DNA of 64,000 bases from Eutrigla gurnardus (GCA_963514095.1 OY741275.1:14253569-14317568); one strand, 5' to 3'; positions 42,703 to 56,750 are shown, counted from the stretch's first letter. Notes: generated by a model from the sequence alone, not told the origin. Made by a program: numbers and translations.

Positions 42703-44738
42703 ATTTGTTTTTGGATATAAATAACAGCTCAATATTCATAGGTGGAGAGATAAAAGTTATGTCTTGCTATCCCTCTTAGAGTACTTGATATGAAGGCCAT
42801 CGACACACACACTTCTTTCAGATGATAAAGTGTCTTTGAAACAGAAGCTATAAATTAGTGTGTGTGTGTGTGTTTTATGACTGGTGCCTGTTGTCTGGCT
42901 TGGACTAAAGCTTGGACTTTAGTTTTCCTCCTCCTTTCCGCTGCGTCTCCGTTTCTCAGCCACAGGAAGGGTGAGATAAAAGAGGGGCTTTGAAAACACT
43001 GGGAGTCCTGTAATTACTCACTCTCTGTCTCTGTCTTCCCCCCGTCCTTATTTTTCTCTGTTTCTCTGTATCGCCATCGTATTTCTCTCCCTTGGTCACT
43101 TTCTCTTTGTTCTTTCACCTTCTCTGTCCCTCTCTCTGTCCCTCTATCATCTTTTCCCTTCTCTCTTTCTCCTCCCTCTTCCCTTTATTATCTCTCTCTG
43201 TATCTGTCTGTCTGTCACCCTCCTCCTTTGCGTTCTTTGAGAGGCCCATTGATGTCGATCCAGGGGCTTCCTGACTGAAAAGGAGGATAAGAGGAGGAGA
43301 GACTTGATGAGAAGTGAGGATAAAGAGAGGATGAGGAGAGGATAACAAGTCGGCTGAACGTTCTGCTGAGAGAGTGATGGCTGTGCAGTCACGGACCGGA
43401 CAAAAACACATATTAAGCAAAACCTGCATTTACTATGATGGATGGTCTAACACAAAACACATCCACGTGAATCTGAATAAGTGAAGCCATAACAGAATGA
43501 GATATGGTGAGATAAAGGGACATACATCATATGAGATAATACAATGAGGCATGTGACAAAAAAAAAGGTTAAAAATCAGATATGATGAGATAAGGGATTA
43601 TTTCATAAGGCAATCATGGGATGACATACTGCATGATCCCTGTGGGAAAATGTTCTTATATTGATACTGAAAATGGCACAACAATGATTCAAGTGTTCTT
43701 TTGAATCCTGTGGGACATATTTACACATTGACATGTACGTTCATGTAGCTTTTTTTCTTTCAACACTAAAATTATGCATACTATGGAAGACCGTGACTTT
43801 CATTTTCAGTAAAAAAAATAGTACATTTCTAGTGCACCCAATATATTGACTTCCTGTTCTGCCTTCCTGTTTGGCTTATTTAATTATGGCTGTGCTTTTT
43901 TTTTTTAATTGTTTAGGTTTGGAGTTATGATTACTTGGTCCATGAATAAATCTAATCATCTACAAAATCTTATGGTCAACGTGCATTCACTCATGTTGCA
44001 GATCAGAGTTGATCCCCCCCCTCAACACCACATCAAAGTACTGTAGCTCAAAGAAGATAGCAGTCAGTGGAGGCCTAATTTGCAGCTTGCTATAATGAAG
44101 TTAGCCTAACTTCAGTTTGCAGCATCAATAGCAAACTTCCTCATGCTTTTCATGCACCCCAAGGCCCAAAAGCCTGCAAGAAGAAACCAAAAATATGGGG
44201 AATCATCAGGGATGAAATCAATGCAATATAGGAAGAAAAATGCAATAGTTAATATTTTTCTCCCGCTATTTCATATTTATCTAATTACCTCTCATGGAAA
44301 AGTGTACATTTAAACCACAGATCATTACATACTTAATGTATGAATAATTCAATGTTACATTCCCACTGAAAGAAAATGCAAATAATACATAAAACCCTAA
44401 AAGTCATATGCATCACATCACATGTAAGCAATGTCATATTGAGCAAAAGCCTAGCTGTTATCAGTCTATTAAACTTAAAAGTATCTTAGTTTAATTCTTT
44501 CTGGGATAACATGCTGTACAATTGACTCACCACAGGCTCCATGACCTTGTTACCCCCCCTGATAGTATCCCTCCCCATGCACATTGTCTGTGAGAACGCA
44601 CATTCTCTAACTACTCACCAACAAGGAAGCAAAGAGCTGGGTTGCCATGGTAACTGCCGTGTCAGCTAACCTACTTTTGCATGAACGAAGGACATTGGTC
44701 GATGGGAGAGAGGTGCATGGTATAGGTACATAGGAAAG

Positions 44739-44777
<39 letters not shown>

Positions 44778-47500
44778 GCATATTCATTATATTTGATCAT
44801 CATCTCAGGCAAACAAGATTTAATATTCTTCCAGAGCAGTCAAAGGGAGAATGCTTGTTTGTGGAGAAATGATGAAAAGAATGAGAATTATTATTGATAA
44901 AGATGATAATAATATTGGAGCATATGAAACTTTGGTGAACCTCGTAGGTAAACCAGGTTGAAGGAGAGGAAATAAGATGTGAAAATAAATAGGGTATGAA
45001 TGCAGCGTCAGGTCAACTCAAGTTTATTTTCATAGCTCATCACAGGAATTTCCCAAGGGACAACATTCAATTACAAAATAATTACGTTGTTTATTGCAAA
45101 TCTAGCAGTGCAGTGTTCAGCATGGTGAAATACAGAGCATAGAGACCTGAAAGCCCATTGGAAACACTTAATAGGCCTTAACTAACTCACGTTGCCAAGC
45201 CTTAAGCAGACACACTGACCTTCTACCCGTAGGAAGAAAAATAAATTCAATATCAAAATTTGAAGGGGGGGAAACTGCCCCCACAAGGCCTGCTTAGCAT
45301 GCCATAATACGCTGGTAGGTGCTCACATTCATAAGCTGGCTGTGCTATTTGAAATATAATACAACTGAGTCGAAATAAAATGAAGTGTAAGAAAAAATAA
45401 CCGTGTGTAACAAATGCATGATCGACATGACGCGATTACGACTCTCACATTCGCGTTATACACGTCGTGTTGCAAAGCATCGTTATCGGACAAATGTCCG
45501 TCTCAGTGACATCTCACAGAACGGTTTAACCCTTCTGTCTCCAGAAGGCTAGTTACCGAGCCTAATGGACCCGTCCGCTGATTTAACAGCAGCACCTTTT
45601 GTGTGTTATTGACAGCTCTCTGTCCTACAGGGAGCGCTGACTGTACCACTTCAATGGATTGAGGGGATTTTCATCCAGTAATCATTTTCTGTTCGCCTCT
45701 GCCTGCAATTCCCCTCAAACTCGGAATCATTGGCTGTGGAGAATTGCATTAAGCGGGATGAAACATGCTGGGCATGCGACATGAGTGGGTACGATAAAGA
45801 GAGAGAGGGACACTGTGAATTAGGGGCTTGTTGCCAGCACTTGTGCCAGTGAGGCATTCAAAATCAGGGCTTGACAACAACACACATGCATGCTTTTAGT
45901 GGCTGAATTGCTGTAGCATTGCAATGTTCTGCAGCCACGGGGCAACCTGTGAGAAATGCCAGGTCTCTGTAGATGGAATGCAAGAGGAGCTCCATCCCGC
46001 TGATGAACCGAGAAAGCATTAAACACGTCTTCAAGTCATTACTGCCACAAAAGACTTGACCTACATTTGATTTTAGATGTGTTTTTGTTTTATTTTTTGT
46101 GCCATTTCCAGCCACTAGAGAAGATTCAATTTGCGCTGCTTTGATTTGAGTAGCTGTACACCACACATAACCATAAACAGAGACTATAGGAGTAAATTGG
46201 TGAGCACTTCAGTCCCAATTCAGTTTAATCACCAGGTTTCATTATGTTACGTGCATTTCAGCTGTCGCTGTCTCAACCATCATTCAGTCTACATGTGTTT
46301 ACATAAAGAAGGTGCCATTATATAATAAGCAAAACATTCACAATACTGTGACTTAGGCGCTTTGTTGTAAAATGAAATACAGCATACAACGTTTATCCTA
46401 CTTACCATATGTACAAGTAAATGCTGTGGCTTACACACATCACAGACACACACACACACATACACTCCCTCTTTCCATTGTATGCCGAAGCTTTCCACCC
46501 TCTGCTTTTCACCGTGGGTGGTAAATAATGGGCCCACCCCTCTCTCAGGAAGGCGTCACTGTGTCACACACACTCACTCGCACACACACACACACGGACA
46601 AACGTACACACACGTTTGGCTCACTCCGAACGCCTTCAGGGTTGAATGTGAGAGCAGAGCAGGTCTGAACAGGTGGACAGGCAAAGCAAGCCTGCAGTCA
46701 CGGCTGAGAAACAACACACACACACACACACACGCACACCCTTCTCCTTGAAGTGTGTTGTGTGTCCATCACAGAGCACATGACAGTATTTATGCTGAGG
46801 TTTTCACCTATATCTTAGAATATCTAACATTTCCACCACTTTTAAAACAGCCCTGCCTGTCATCTATAAATACATGATCGCTAATACTGCATATGTGAAT
46901 GACAGCACCGTTTCAACCCTAACTGAAATTGATTATCCAATAATATCCTTATCACACATTCCACTGTGATACTGATGATACTTTATTCACATAATTGTGT
47001 TCCATATGGTTTTGCATGACGACAATAATCCAATAACCCCTGGGTGCAATGATAATTATTGATTTTTTTGTTGTTGTAAAATTGTGTCCATTTGCAACAC
47101 TAATAATTCTAGGAATAGAAGTATTGAGTCTTGTAGTCTTTGTAGTCTATATAAAGGGGAATTACGGATATTTTTTTGTTTAAAAAAAATATGACACCGT
47201 TTTAGAGATTTAAACTGTCAAACCAGGAGAAACCACAAGTTCAGCTGATGTCCACCAGGCGTCGCCAAAAAACATTTATTTCCCAGAGCCCTGTTGTTCA
47301 GCTGGATGTAGTTAGTGAGGTAATGAACAGGGTGTCTGTGTGTCAGCCGTCAGCTGAGCATCACACGGTGAGACGCCACACTGATTCCTGGTCAGCTGAA
47401 GTTTGACACATAGGCCACCAAACAAGCTGGAATCTGTTCTGAAGCGTCAACCTTCCGTTTTGCTCAAACTTCTCTACAAACGGCGTCATCGACACACTGT
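42703..47500. other. Intergenic region between divergent EDAR and SH3RF3
   Basis: This is 4.8 kb without a gene. It holds a CA tract at 44741-44775, short CA runs near 46445-46735, a CT-rich stretch at 43021-43220, and a CpG-rich patch at 45420-45600. EDAR and SH3RF3 point away from each other, so shared regulatory sequence may lie here. Confidence 0.6.
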
Positions 47501-48134
47501 TCGACATAGCTGATGATGTTGTGATTTGGCGCGCGAATCTACTGTTTAGTTTACGACTAGTGTGCTCATGAAGGCCTGACATCTTTCAGTCTTTGTGAGC
47601 AGTCGAGGTGACAGAAAACCTTTCAACAACCTCTCAGTTTTTTTTTTAGAACTGTGTGTTTTCTTTTCACGCAGTCGGTGTGAAGGTGTGAGGGGGGAAA
47701 GAACAACAGAGGACCGTGGACCTGCCTGTCTCTAGCTCCCCCCCTCTCTCTCTTCCTCACAGTCTGTATCAATCGCTCTCTGGTGCGTGAGCGCGCGCCG
47801 CAGTTCTGATCTGCGCGCGGATGATGATGATGATGATGATGGGAGCGTGACCTCACCGCTTTCTGCACAGCTGCTGGAGAGAGGGGGAGACGCACGGAGA
47901 GAACGGAAACAGAAACACGTTGAGGGAGATAGAGCGAGGCAGCAGCAGCACTACGGGAACAGCGGACAACACTCGCACAACACGGGGCAACTGCTCAGCG
48001 CGCGGGACCCTTGTCGCGGGGCGACCGTTGGCTGCTTCCCGCCGGCTCGCCTCCCAGAATGTTCTGTGCCGCCGCTTCATTTCTACGGTACAACAAGCAG
48101 TCGCCGCGGCGTCCCCACGGACACTGAAGCTCAA
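47500..48134 (+). promoter_or_regulatory. sh3rf3: SH3RF3 promoter and 5' leader (CpG-rich)
   Basis: CpG density rises sharply from about 47770. An E2F-like ttggcgcgcgaa lies near 47527. The leader contains two upstream reading frames: 47821-47850 (seven tandem ATG codons, then GGA GCG TGA) and 48059-48127 (22 codons). The transcription start is not known, so inclusion of both in the mRNA is inference. Confidence 0.55.
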
Positions 48135-48539
48135 ATGCTCGCCCTCTCCGCCGACATGGACGAGTCCTCGTCTCTGCTGGATCTGCTGGAGTGCTCGGTG
48201 TGCCTGGAGCGCCTGGACACCACGGCCAAGGTGCTGCCGTGCCAGCACACCTTCTGCCGCCGCTGCCTGGAAAACATTCTCAGCTCCCGGAACGAGCTCC
48301 GCTGCCCGGAGTGCCGCATCCTGGTGGACTGTGGGGTGGACGACCTGCCCGCTAACATCCTCCTAGTTCGCCTCCTGGACGGTATTAAGCAGCGGCCCCA
48401 GCGAGGGAGCGGAGGAGGAGTAGGCAGACAGTCCCTGGCCGGGGGCTCGCTGCAGGGGTACGCAGCCGGGATATCCGCGTCTCCCCCGGACAGTGCGATC
48501 AGAGAGCTGCCCGTAGCCGTCCGGAACTCCCCTGTTAAG
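48135..48539 (+). CDS. sh3rf3: SH3RF3 first coding exon: RING finger
   Basis: This is a RING-type E3 ubiquitin ligase and SH3 scaffold of the POSH family, linked to JNK signalling. The frame from ATG 48156 (context gccgacATGG, strong) gives MDESSSLLDLLECSVCLERL and a complete C3HC4 RING: C13, C16, C29, H31, C34, C37, C50, C53. PANILLVRLLDGI then follows, as in POSH proteins, with a Gly/Ser linker to the donor ccctgttaag|gttggt. An in-frame ATG seven codons earlier (48135) is equally possible and is used here as the limit. Human SH3RF3 has about 44 residues before this point. The SH3 domains lie in later exons, outside the window. SH3RF3 rather than SH3RF1 is chosen from the linker sequence and from EDAR as neighbour. 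Confidence 0.92.
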
Positions 48540-50651
48540 GTTGGTTACCTTCCCACCGTGCATATGTGCCAGTATCTGTTCTCTAGGGAGCACGAGACAC
48601 CCAAACAATGTTTAAATGTTTTCTATGAATCATTGTTTATTTACAAAAACACATGTCTTAAACCCTATGCGAATAGCCAGGAGCAATTCGTTAGGCTGTA
48701 CACAAAACACAATAACAACTTTAAGGTTGCTTCCACTGTATACGCTGCTGCCCAGTAGCCTGACCCTAGCAGGATTTGGTGGAAGACTTTGAGATTTTGA
48801 GGACAATCGTTCATACCCCCCCATTGTTTATCTGTGATGTTGCTGGAGATCGGGAACAGTGTGTTCAGCATGATGCCTGCAGAGCTATCCAGCTGCTGTA
48901 ATAGATGCAAATGTATAGATCAAGCTCTGCATATTCACACAGTGAGGCTGATTGCAGCATTAGGCTGTTTGATAACTAAGGACCAGGAAGAAACTTGGTA
49001 GCGGAGACCAACTGATGGGACATGGACACAGAGAAAGAGAGAAGAAGAACAGAAGTGCACTTCTGTGTCATAGACAGAGATATCCATTGCCTTGTATGTT
49101 TACTGATGCCTATGGTTGGTTTTGTTGAGTTACTAGTTGTGCCTGTGAAATTCCCTGATGTGACTCTACTTTGGGATCATAATGAGGGTGTCTCCCCTGT
49201 GTTTCCGCTGAGGTACAATCAAACTAAACTGAGTGTGCAAGAGAGGCGGACAGAGCGGGTCACCTCTCTGACACTGTTCTTGCCGTAGTCCTGGTGAAGC
49301 CCAGTTGCCCACAGGCTGCAGCAGTTTCATAAGGGAGAGGAATGGACAGGTTGTTTTCTTGCTATTCAGTGCATCCTGTGCATTGGCTCGTGGCTGTGAT
49401 GTGAGACGTGTTGAAAAATGTGGCCGCATTGTGCAATTAGACAGAAATTGTGATGGCATCAGCACTGCGCTGCACAGACTGTTGGATCTTATACACACAT
49501 TGTTGAAAGCGAAAAGGCAGTTGTAGTGAGGTGAGGTGGAACACCTAGTTTTGTTTCCAGTTTTATTTCGGTTTTATTTCCTAACAGCTTCAGTGTTATG
49601 AGGTGCAAAACCTAGGGCTGCAATTGAGAACTTTTATTTTGTAATTCATTATTTGATATCTTTTAACTTGTTTTCAGTGTATTAATGGATTTTTAACAGT
49701 AAAATTAAGTGTTATGCACTGTATGCACGCCTCGTAGCAGGTGCATTTGGTCCTTGAAGATATCATTCTATTGAAAATGCAAGCAGCTCCTCACATTTGA
49801 GGTCTCAATGTATAATAAAGGAGCACAGGATTCATGTGAAATAAAAACACAAAAGAAACAACAGTCATGAACTCAGCTTACCGCCAGCTTTTCTTGTTTT
49901 TCTTGCAAGAAAGACAAGATTTTCAGATCCAATACATCATGTTGTAACTTGTCAAGACGGATACACCGTATTTGTTTATGGCGAGCTTGTGTTTTGTGCT
50001 GCCTACTCATAATCACAGTGGGATTGAGTGTAGTTGTGGGCAGGTGTGTAATGTTTGCCCATTGCTGCCTTTTCTCCGACTTAAGTGATGTTCCCAATAA
50101 GAAGGACACACCGAACAATCATGCTAACAAAGGTGTTGCCATCAGCTTTCACACCCCCCTACTCAGTACAACACGACTTAACTGGCAAGGCAGCCATTGA
50201 TTAAGGCAGCGGACCGCTTTGCTGTGATGAAGTGCGGCGGCAGTGAGCAGTCACTCATTCATGGAGATGAACAGGAATCCAAACCCCCAGTTGACATTTC
50301 CACTAACACTAAACACTCCATTTCAATTCACTCAATAAACTTTACCAGTCCCTGCAGGGCCATTTTGATGCCTAGTACATGAAGAAAAAAAGAGCAAACA
50401 TACAAAAGAGACATGCTGCAATATAGGATGCTTTTTTTTTTTTTTAAGCAAATACTTTTTTCATAACTTCCTGTGGGGACGTCTTAATTTGACAGGTTTT
50501 CGGCCAGTCCTCACACTGGAAAAGATAGAACCAGAAAATGTTTGATATTTACATTATTTTTTATATATGATGAACATTTTCATTTTGAAGTGAAAAAGTG
50601 TCTGAAAGAGTGTTAAACTTAGAGGGAGGGAGTCCACATACGTGAGCACAT

Positions 50652-50652
<1 letters not shown>

Positions 50653-50729
<77 letters not shown>

Positions 50730-50748
50730 ACACACACACACACACACA
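50653..50748. repeat. (CA)n microsatellite
   Basis: A 96-base CA tract with one TA interruption. Confidence 0.97.
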
Positions 50749-50858
50749 AATATATAGAGTGCACACTTATGTTTTTAGTGATGGCCAGTCTGTGTTTGTT
50801 TTAGGAGCCCGTTGGGAGAGCACTTCACTGTGGACCTAGCCTTTATTGCCAGTGTGAA

Positions 50859-50865
50859 CACACAC

Positions 50866-50955
<90 letters not shown>
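50859..50955. repeat. (CA)n microsatellite
   Basis: A 97-base CA tract with one CG interruption, only about 110 bases after the preceding CA tract. Confidence 0.97.
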
Positions 50956-50958
<3 letters not shown>

Positions 50959-52978
50959 CACATATCTATAACCCATTACCCTCTGCAGTTCCCTGCAGTC
51001 ACTTTGCCCAAGTCTCCTTGAGGCTCCCTGGGACCAAGGCTTGGTGATGAAAATGTGAATTAATCTCCCCTAAGAGTGGGGTGTGTGAGTGTGTGTGTGT
51101 GTGTGTGCGCATTTGGAAGTGCATCCCCCTGCACCCAAAGAGCAGGGGTCTTGTAAAAGGGAGTTAAATCTGAGTTTGAGTGACACACTAATGCAGTACC
51201 GCCACACGCACACAGTTATTAAAGGAGTCACACAGGTCAAACAGAACACTTAAGTCAGGTAATAAGGGTTTTAGATGAGAATGAATGTGTTGCTATGGAA
51301 ATAGAAGAAGAGCCAGCCATGCTGAGTCAGCTTTTCCTTTGCTCTTTGAGCCTCTGCTGCCGACTTCCTGCTTTGACCATTGAGAGTTTATCAGGGCTGA
51401 TGTTCTTTTTTTTTTTTGTCCCAAGCACTATGTGAACTGAGATTTTTCATCTTGATTTTTGCTCTTTTAGCCCAAATGATAAATGTTGAGCCTGTTAGCA
51501 GCTGCTGTCGTTGGCAACCCTTTACCTTGTCCCTCGGCTGCAGGGTTGTACCTCAGCTGTTGCAGTGATGACTTGCCACTTGTTCCTCCCATTACTACAG
51601 ACAGCAGTGTAGCAGTGTCATGTAAACTGAATGATGGGACTGGAGACCTGTGAGAAATATTGTCTTTTTTTTTCAGATTTTCTTCAAGAACCAGTCTTAG
51701 TTCAGTCCATCAGTCTAATGATGCACCTTCATGGCACATTTTTATTAAAATACAATCAATAATGATTCTGATTGCAATGCTGCCGATCCATTCTGGTTTT
51801 CATCCACTCCACGTTCGGATTCATGGTGTGTGAGGAAGAAAATGAAGCAAAATACAGAAAGTTGATTGCAAAAACTTTACTTGAATGCTAGTCATTTGTC
51901 ACGGTACAGTAGAGGGAATACGACATTTCCCTGGCATTTCACTGCTAAATGATGTGATCATTATCCAGGTTTCACATCATCGTCACAACAAATTCTGCTG
52001 CATAACTCCTGTAGCTATGGTGACTGTGCTCACGGTTGCCAAGAATTTCATTTTTTACAGTCCTGTTTGTTGGTTTTTTAGTTGAATGGATGTCCCATAA
52101 ATGTGTCATCACGTCAGCCTTGGTGGAAGTATGTATGTAATCTGTAACTGCTTTCTATATGCTCAATCATGATAAATCATATATTTTAATTGCAGCTCCG
52201 TCTTTGTGCCATATCTAATCCTGCAGATTACTTGCCAAATCCTAATTTTGGACAAATGGAGCGAATACGGAGCAATTCATTTTACATTCATGGAAACAGG
52301 TTACATCAATATTGTCTAATTACCCACATTTTGTAGAGCATGAGCCTTTTGCATTGCTTCTTTTTGATTTGATAGTCGTTGAGAAGTGCAGAAGATATTC
52401 AACAGTGCACATAGCTGAGGCTTCCTAAGGGTTATTAAATCCATACCTAGTGATGACACTTGTTAGGTGGGAGGGGCTTATGGCTTAGTGACTAACCCAG
52501 GTTCCTGCTTGGTGTTCATAGCTGATCTATTTTTCTATTCATCCATCTGTCAAGGTACTGCATGTTTTGACAAGTGCCTGGGGAAGGATTTATGTTGCTC
52601 TGTGCTGAAAATATTAAACATTCTGATATAATGTTTTAACACGAAGAAGAATCTAATAAATTCCACAATGCTTTGACACGATACAGACCATTTTAATAGT
52701 ACTCAAGGGCTCTGACGAAAGTGTTGTAATACTGAGCAATAATCAAATATGTCATCAAGCAAAGTGCGACATATTCATGCGAGAGACCTATTGCGATTTT
52801 GGTCCAGTTCCCGTCAAAGCAGCGTGTCATGATGATCACAACCCTTGATCTTCTCCCTTACCTGTATTTACCATGGGTGTCTGTGACGACGCCCAGGCTT
52901 ACCAAAGCAACATACAGAAAGCAACGACACCTTCTGCTTTCATCTTTGGAGTGACATGTGGCTTTGCCCTGTCATTCC

Positions 52979-52981
<3 letters not shown>

Positions 52982-53035
<54 letters not shown>
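52982..53035. repeat. (GT)n microsatellite
   Basis: A 54-base GT tract. Confidence 0.96.
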
Positions 53036-53036
<1 letters not shown>

Positions 53037-53503
53037 GTTTCCAAAAAGGAAATAGTCTGTTACCAATCCCTGTAATGATCCTTTGAACCTGAGTCTTTTG
53101 TATTGTACCAAGGACACACACAAAGGTACACACACAAGTACACAACGCCTAAAACTCACTTTAATGTAAATCCAACTTAGAAATACAAAAGCACTGTATT
53201 ATTTTTACATCAATACAGTGTGAGAAAGCCTCATTTTTCTCTGTTTCTTCTCACACACAAACGAACACAGACGTGCATGCACATTCATTCACATTCATTA
53301 GTGTTATGAACCGCCGATCTGTGGCAGTAAACAACAAGCTCTCAGTCATTACCTCCATATTACCCCCTCACTTCATAAATACTGAACGAAGGCCTGACAC
53401 TGTACATGCACATGCACACACATGCGCGCACACACACACGCACACACACATTCATCTTCTCAAGCCTGAGAGTATCTCTCTGGACACATTTATCACTCTC
53501 TCT

Positions 53504-53540
<37 letters not shown>

Positions 53541-53832
53541 AAAAAAATCTCTCTACAGTCGCAACCTTTTTCAAGTCAGATTGTTAAATGAACACGCAAA
53601 TGCACAAACACGTCTTTTGCCCCCGTCGCTCTTTACTCCATCTCTCTCATCTTCTTCTAGCTTTATCTCTGATGTTTGTGTGAAGAGAACTTAATTAATT
53701 TTATCGTTACCGCATAATAAAGCTTCGCTCCACACACAAACACACATGCATGTGCTGCCATTTAAGGAGTAGTTAAAACTAGACGACTATGCTTTGCACC
53801 TCCCGGGATCTCTTGGGAATTATGCTGTTTTG

Positions 53833-53836
<4 letters not shown>

Positions 53837-53896
<60 letters not shown>

Positions 53897-53908
53897 TTGT
53901 GTGTGTGC
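53837..53908. repeat. (GT)n microsatellite, imperfect
   Basis: A GT tract with two TT interruptions. Confidence 0.95.
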
Positions 53909-54176
53909 GCCTGTGTTTCTGTATGCAAACTGTACGTCCATCTATTACCATGCACGTGTTTTTGTTTACCCGTTTTTACCATATTTTTCTGTAGTAGACA
54001 AAAGGCACAATCTGATGTTGACTAGTTTGCAATGAAGCTGCCCACAGCCAGTATTCATCATTTTGTAGTTTAAACCATTTTCATGCAAAAATGTTTCCTC
54101 AAGAAATGTGCTCTTATCTGCCTGAAAAAGCTTCTGAAATTGCATTTATTTTATAACAAGTGGGCCAAATATGATG

Positions 54177-54212
<36 letters not shown>
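54177..54212. repeat. (CTA)n trinucleotide repeat
   Basis: About 12 units of CTA, the only clear trinucleotide array of this length in the window. Confidence 0.95.
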
Positions 54213-54213
<1 letters not shown>

Positions 54214-54644
54214 TTCTTTTCCTGATTTTAAGACCTGGTAATATCAACTTGTGGTAAAACTGGACCTGTGTTGCCAGTCACAGACATAGATGAATATTAG
54301 CAAGGAATAATCAGTAACAGTATAACAGTATAATCTCCAATCAGAATCCATAGACTGGCTATGTATTGGTAATAAAATATGAGGATACTGCCAAACCAAA
54401 ATGAATGGGCCTCCTCCCCTTTGGTAAAAGGACATGTATTCCATCATATGTGCTTTCTTCACATATGAGTGTTGCTCTAACTACTTGCGTCCATGAATCC
54501 GGGTGATGTCATCTTGCATTAGACTCATCCTGCCATCGTCTTACTCATACACACATGGAGATGGAAGGAGGTCAGATGATGTATTGATGGATGGAGGCAG
54601 GATGACAGTCGAGGGCAGCTTATAGCTTGGGTGATGGTGTGATG

Positions 54645-54656
54645 AGATAGAGAGAG

Positions 54657-54712
<56 letters not shown>
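54645..54712. repeat. (GA)n(GT)n microsatellite
   Basis: A short GA run followed by about 52 bases of GT. Confidence 0.95.
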
Positions 54713-54714
<2 letters not shown>

Positions 54715-54838
54715 GTTTAGTTTTGGGGGTGGTTGATGTGTAATGGGTGTTAAAGCCTAAACAAGCTTTGGAGCTTGACTGCCATTCCCACGGGTGTGAA
54801 TCCCATCAATCCCATCCCCCAGTTGCACAAATATGTGG

Positions 54839-54952
<114 letters not shown>

Positions 54953-55659
54953 TAGGTTAAGGGTTAACCCCCTCACTCCTGGTCGTATTGTTACTATGGA
55001 GATGAGGGTGAGATGTCACTGGTCATTGGTCAAGTCAATATGTTTCAGACAGAGGAATGGTGGCATATTTAAAGGTTAAAAGTTAAATCTCAGATGAAAT
55101 ATCTGTGCGGATTGTTTTGACTGGTCCAGATTATATTATATTTTCCAAAAGATATTGGTAATATGGTCACTAAATGATATCCAAAACATCACATAACTTC
55201 CCCCATTCAGACAGTTAACCAGCTTGGGGCTGAGGTCATTAGCCGCTGCTACATAACATCTAGTGGGAATACCTGCTAATGTTAGCAGCCAGGCTAATAC
55301 AAACAGCACAATAAGTCTATTGTGCTAATAAGTCTTCCTCCTTCAAAATGACTCTCTTGGTACATAATCTGCGCTATTTGACCTATATGAAAAAAAAGCT
55401 GAAAACAGTTTATATCAATATTCTTAGGCCCTATAGAGAGAACTGTGACGTTCTCCAGTCAGTTAGTGCACCACTGAAGCAGCCTGTCTCCTAATGTCTC
55501 CAAGCAAATATCTTTCAGACACTGTTGTGGGAACTGCCCAGTAAGAAGCCTGCGCCTGGATGCTGTTTCCATAAATGTGTCCAAAACAGTTCCATTCTCT
55601 TTTGAAAAGTGGAAAAGTATGCAGCTAAGTAGCTGCAGTGTCATTTAGGGTGCACTCTC

Positions 55660-55800
55660 ATAGGGACAGTTAATCCGTACCATGCCGAAGCACGATTGCC
55701 TGTCCCCCCCTTTCTTGCACTCACATTGCTCCAAGCCCAACCGGGCCTAAGCACAGTTAACTCTTGTACATACATCATCACGTCATAATAGGACACATGC
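55660..55800. mobile_element. Possible diverged nonautonomous DNA element
   Basis: It contains ccgtaccatgccgaagcacg, ttgcactcacattgctccaagcc and gggcctaagcacagtta, which resemble a GGGC..GCACGG-type fish repeat I recall. No terminal repeats or target duplication could be fixed. Confidence 0.25.
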
Positions 55801-56709
55801 CTGGCTTTATATAATTTCCAAAAAGCGCCGTCTCAGAGTCACACTGGAGAACAACACAGATAGATAGATGGTTATTGTTACCTAATTCAGTTGAAAACAC
55901 GAGCTCACGGGTGGTGCAGTTAGTGTATTGTGTAACGTTAGCCTTAACACTCAAGGCCGATTGCATTCATGCTTCCAAAATCATAAAAGTGTTGTTCATT
56001 TGTGATGACTATCTTGCTGAACAAAACATGTCATTTTTATAAATGTGTTGCCACAGCGCTAGTTGTTTCTCCTCATTCCGAACCATGGCGATGCTATCCT
56101 CCAGGGTTGGCTCACCATGCACCACTCTATAGAATTAACTTCACATTGTAGGTCATTCGTGTTACCAACTAAAATGAATGATATAAGTAAGCAGGTTCTT
56201 AGACAACAGGGAAAGCAACCATGCGTACCGTGTTTTGCAAAGCAACAACTTCATAATTAGTGCACCATCTAGAGTCCTGTCCGTCGTGGGTGGGCGTTCA
56301 CATGCCGCTTCCCGGTGGGAAAGTCACAGCTTATGAACTTGCATCACATTGCATGTTTTCTAGCTAATAAAAGCAGCACCATTCAGACCAAACCAGAGGT
56401 ACCCCCTGCTGTCATTCCAGACCCTGCCATCTGGGTGCAAATGTGTAAAAAATGCCCCGAGCAGCTTTTAACAGACTTCCACAACGTAGCAACAGTGTCA
56501 TGAGTCATAGTTTGTGACTCCGGGTAGTTTTACTTTGGTGCTGAGTCTTGCTGACTCCTCTGGCAGCATGCGGCGTAATGTGTGTGTGGCTGTTGTAAAA
56601 ACAGATGAGGTTCCACTGGTGATGTGCTTGAAGAAGTGGAACGGTTCTCTTGGGGGAAGAGATCCGTGTGGAAACACACTGTGGTTTCTCCAGGTGTCAG
56701 GCCGTGCAG

Positions 56710-56750
<41 letters not shown>

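Noticed and set aside
42394..42739. Open frames encoding Ser-Ile-Tyr-Leu and Ser-Ile-His-Pro repeats
   Set aside because: They are translations of the GGAT/GATA tetranucleotide array.
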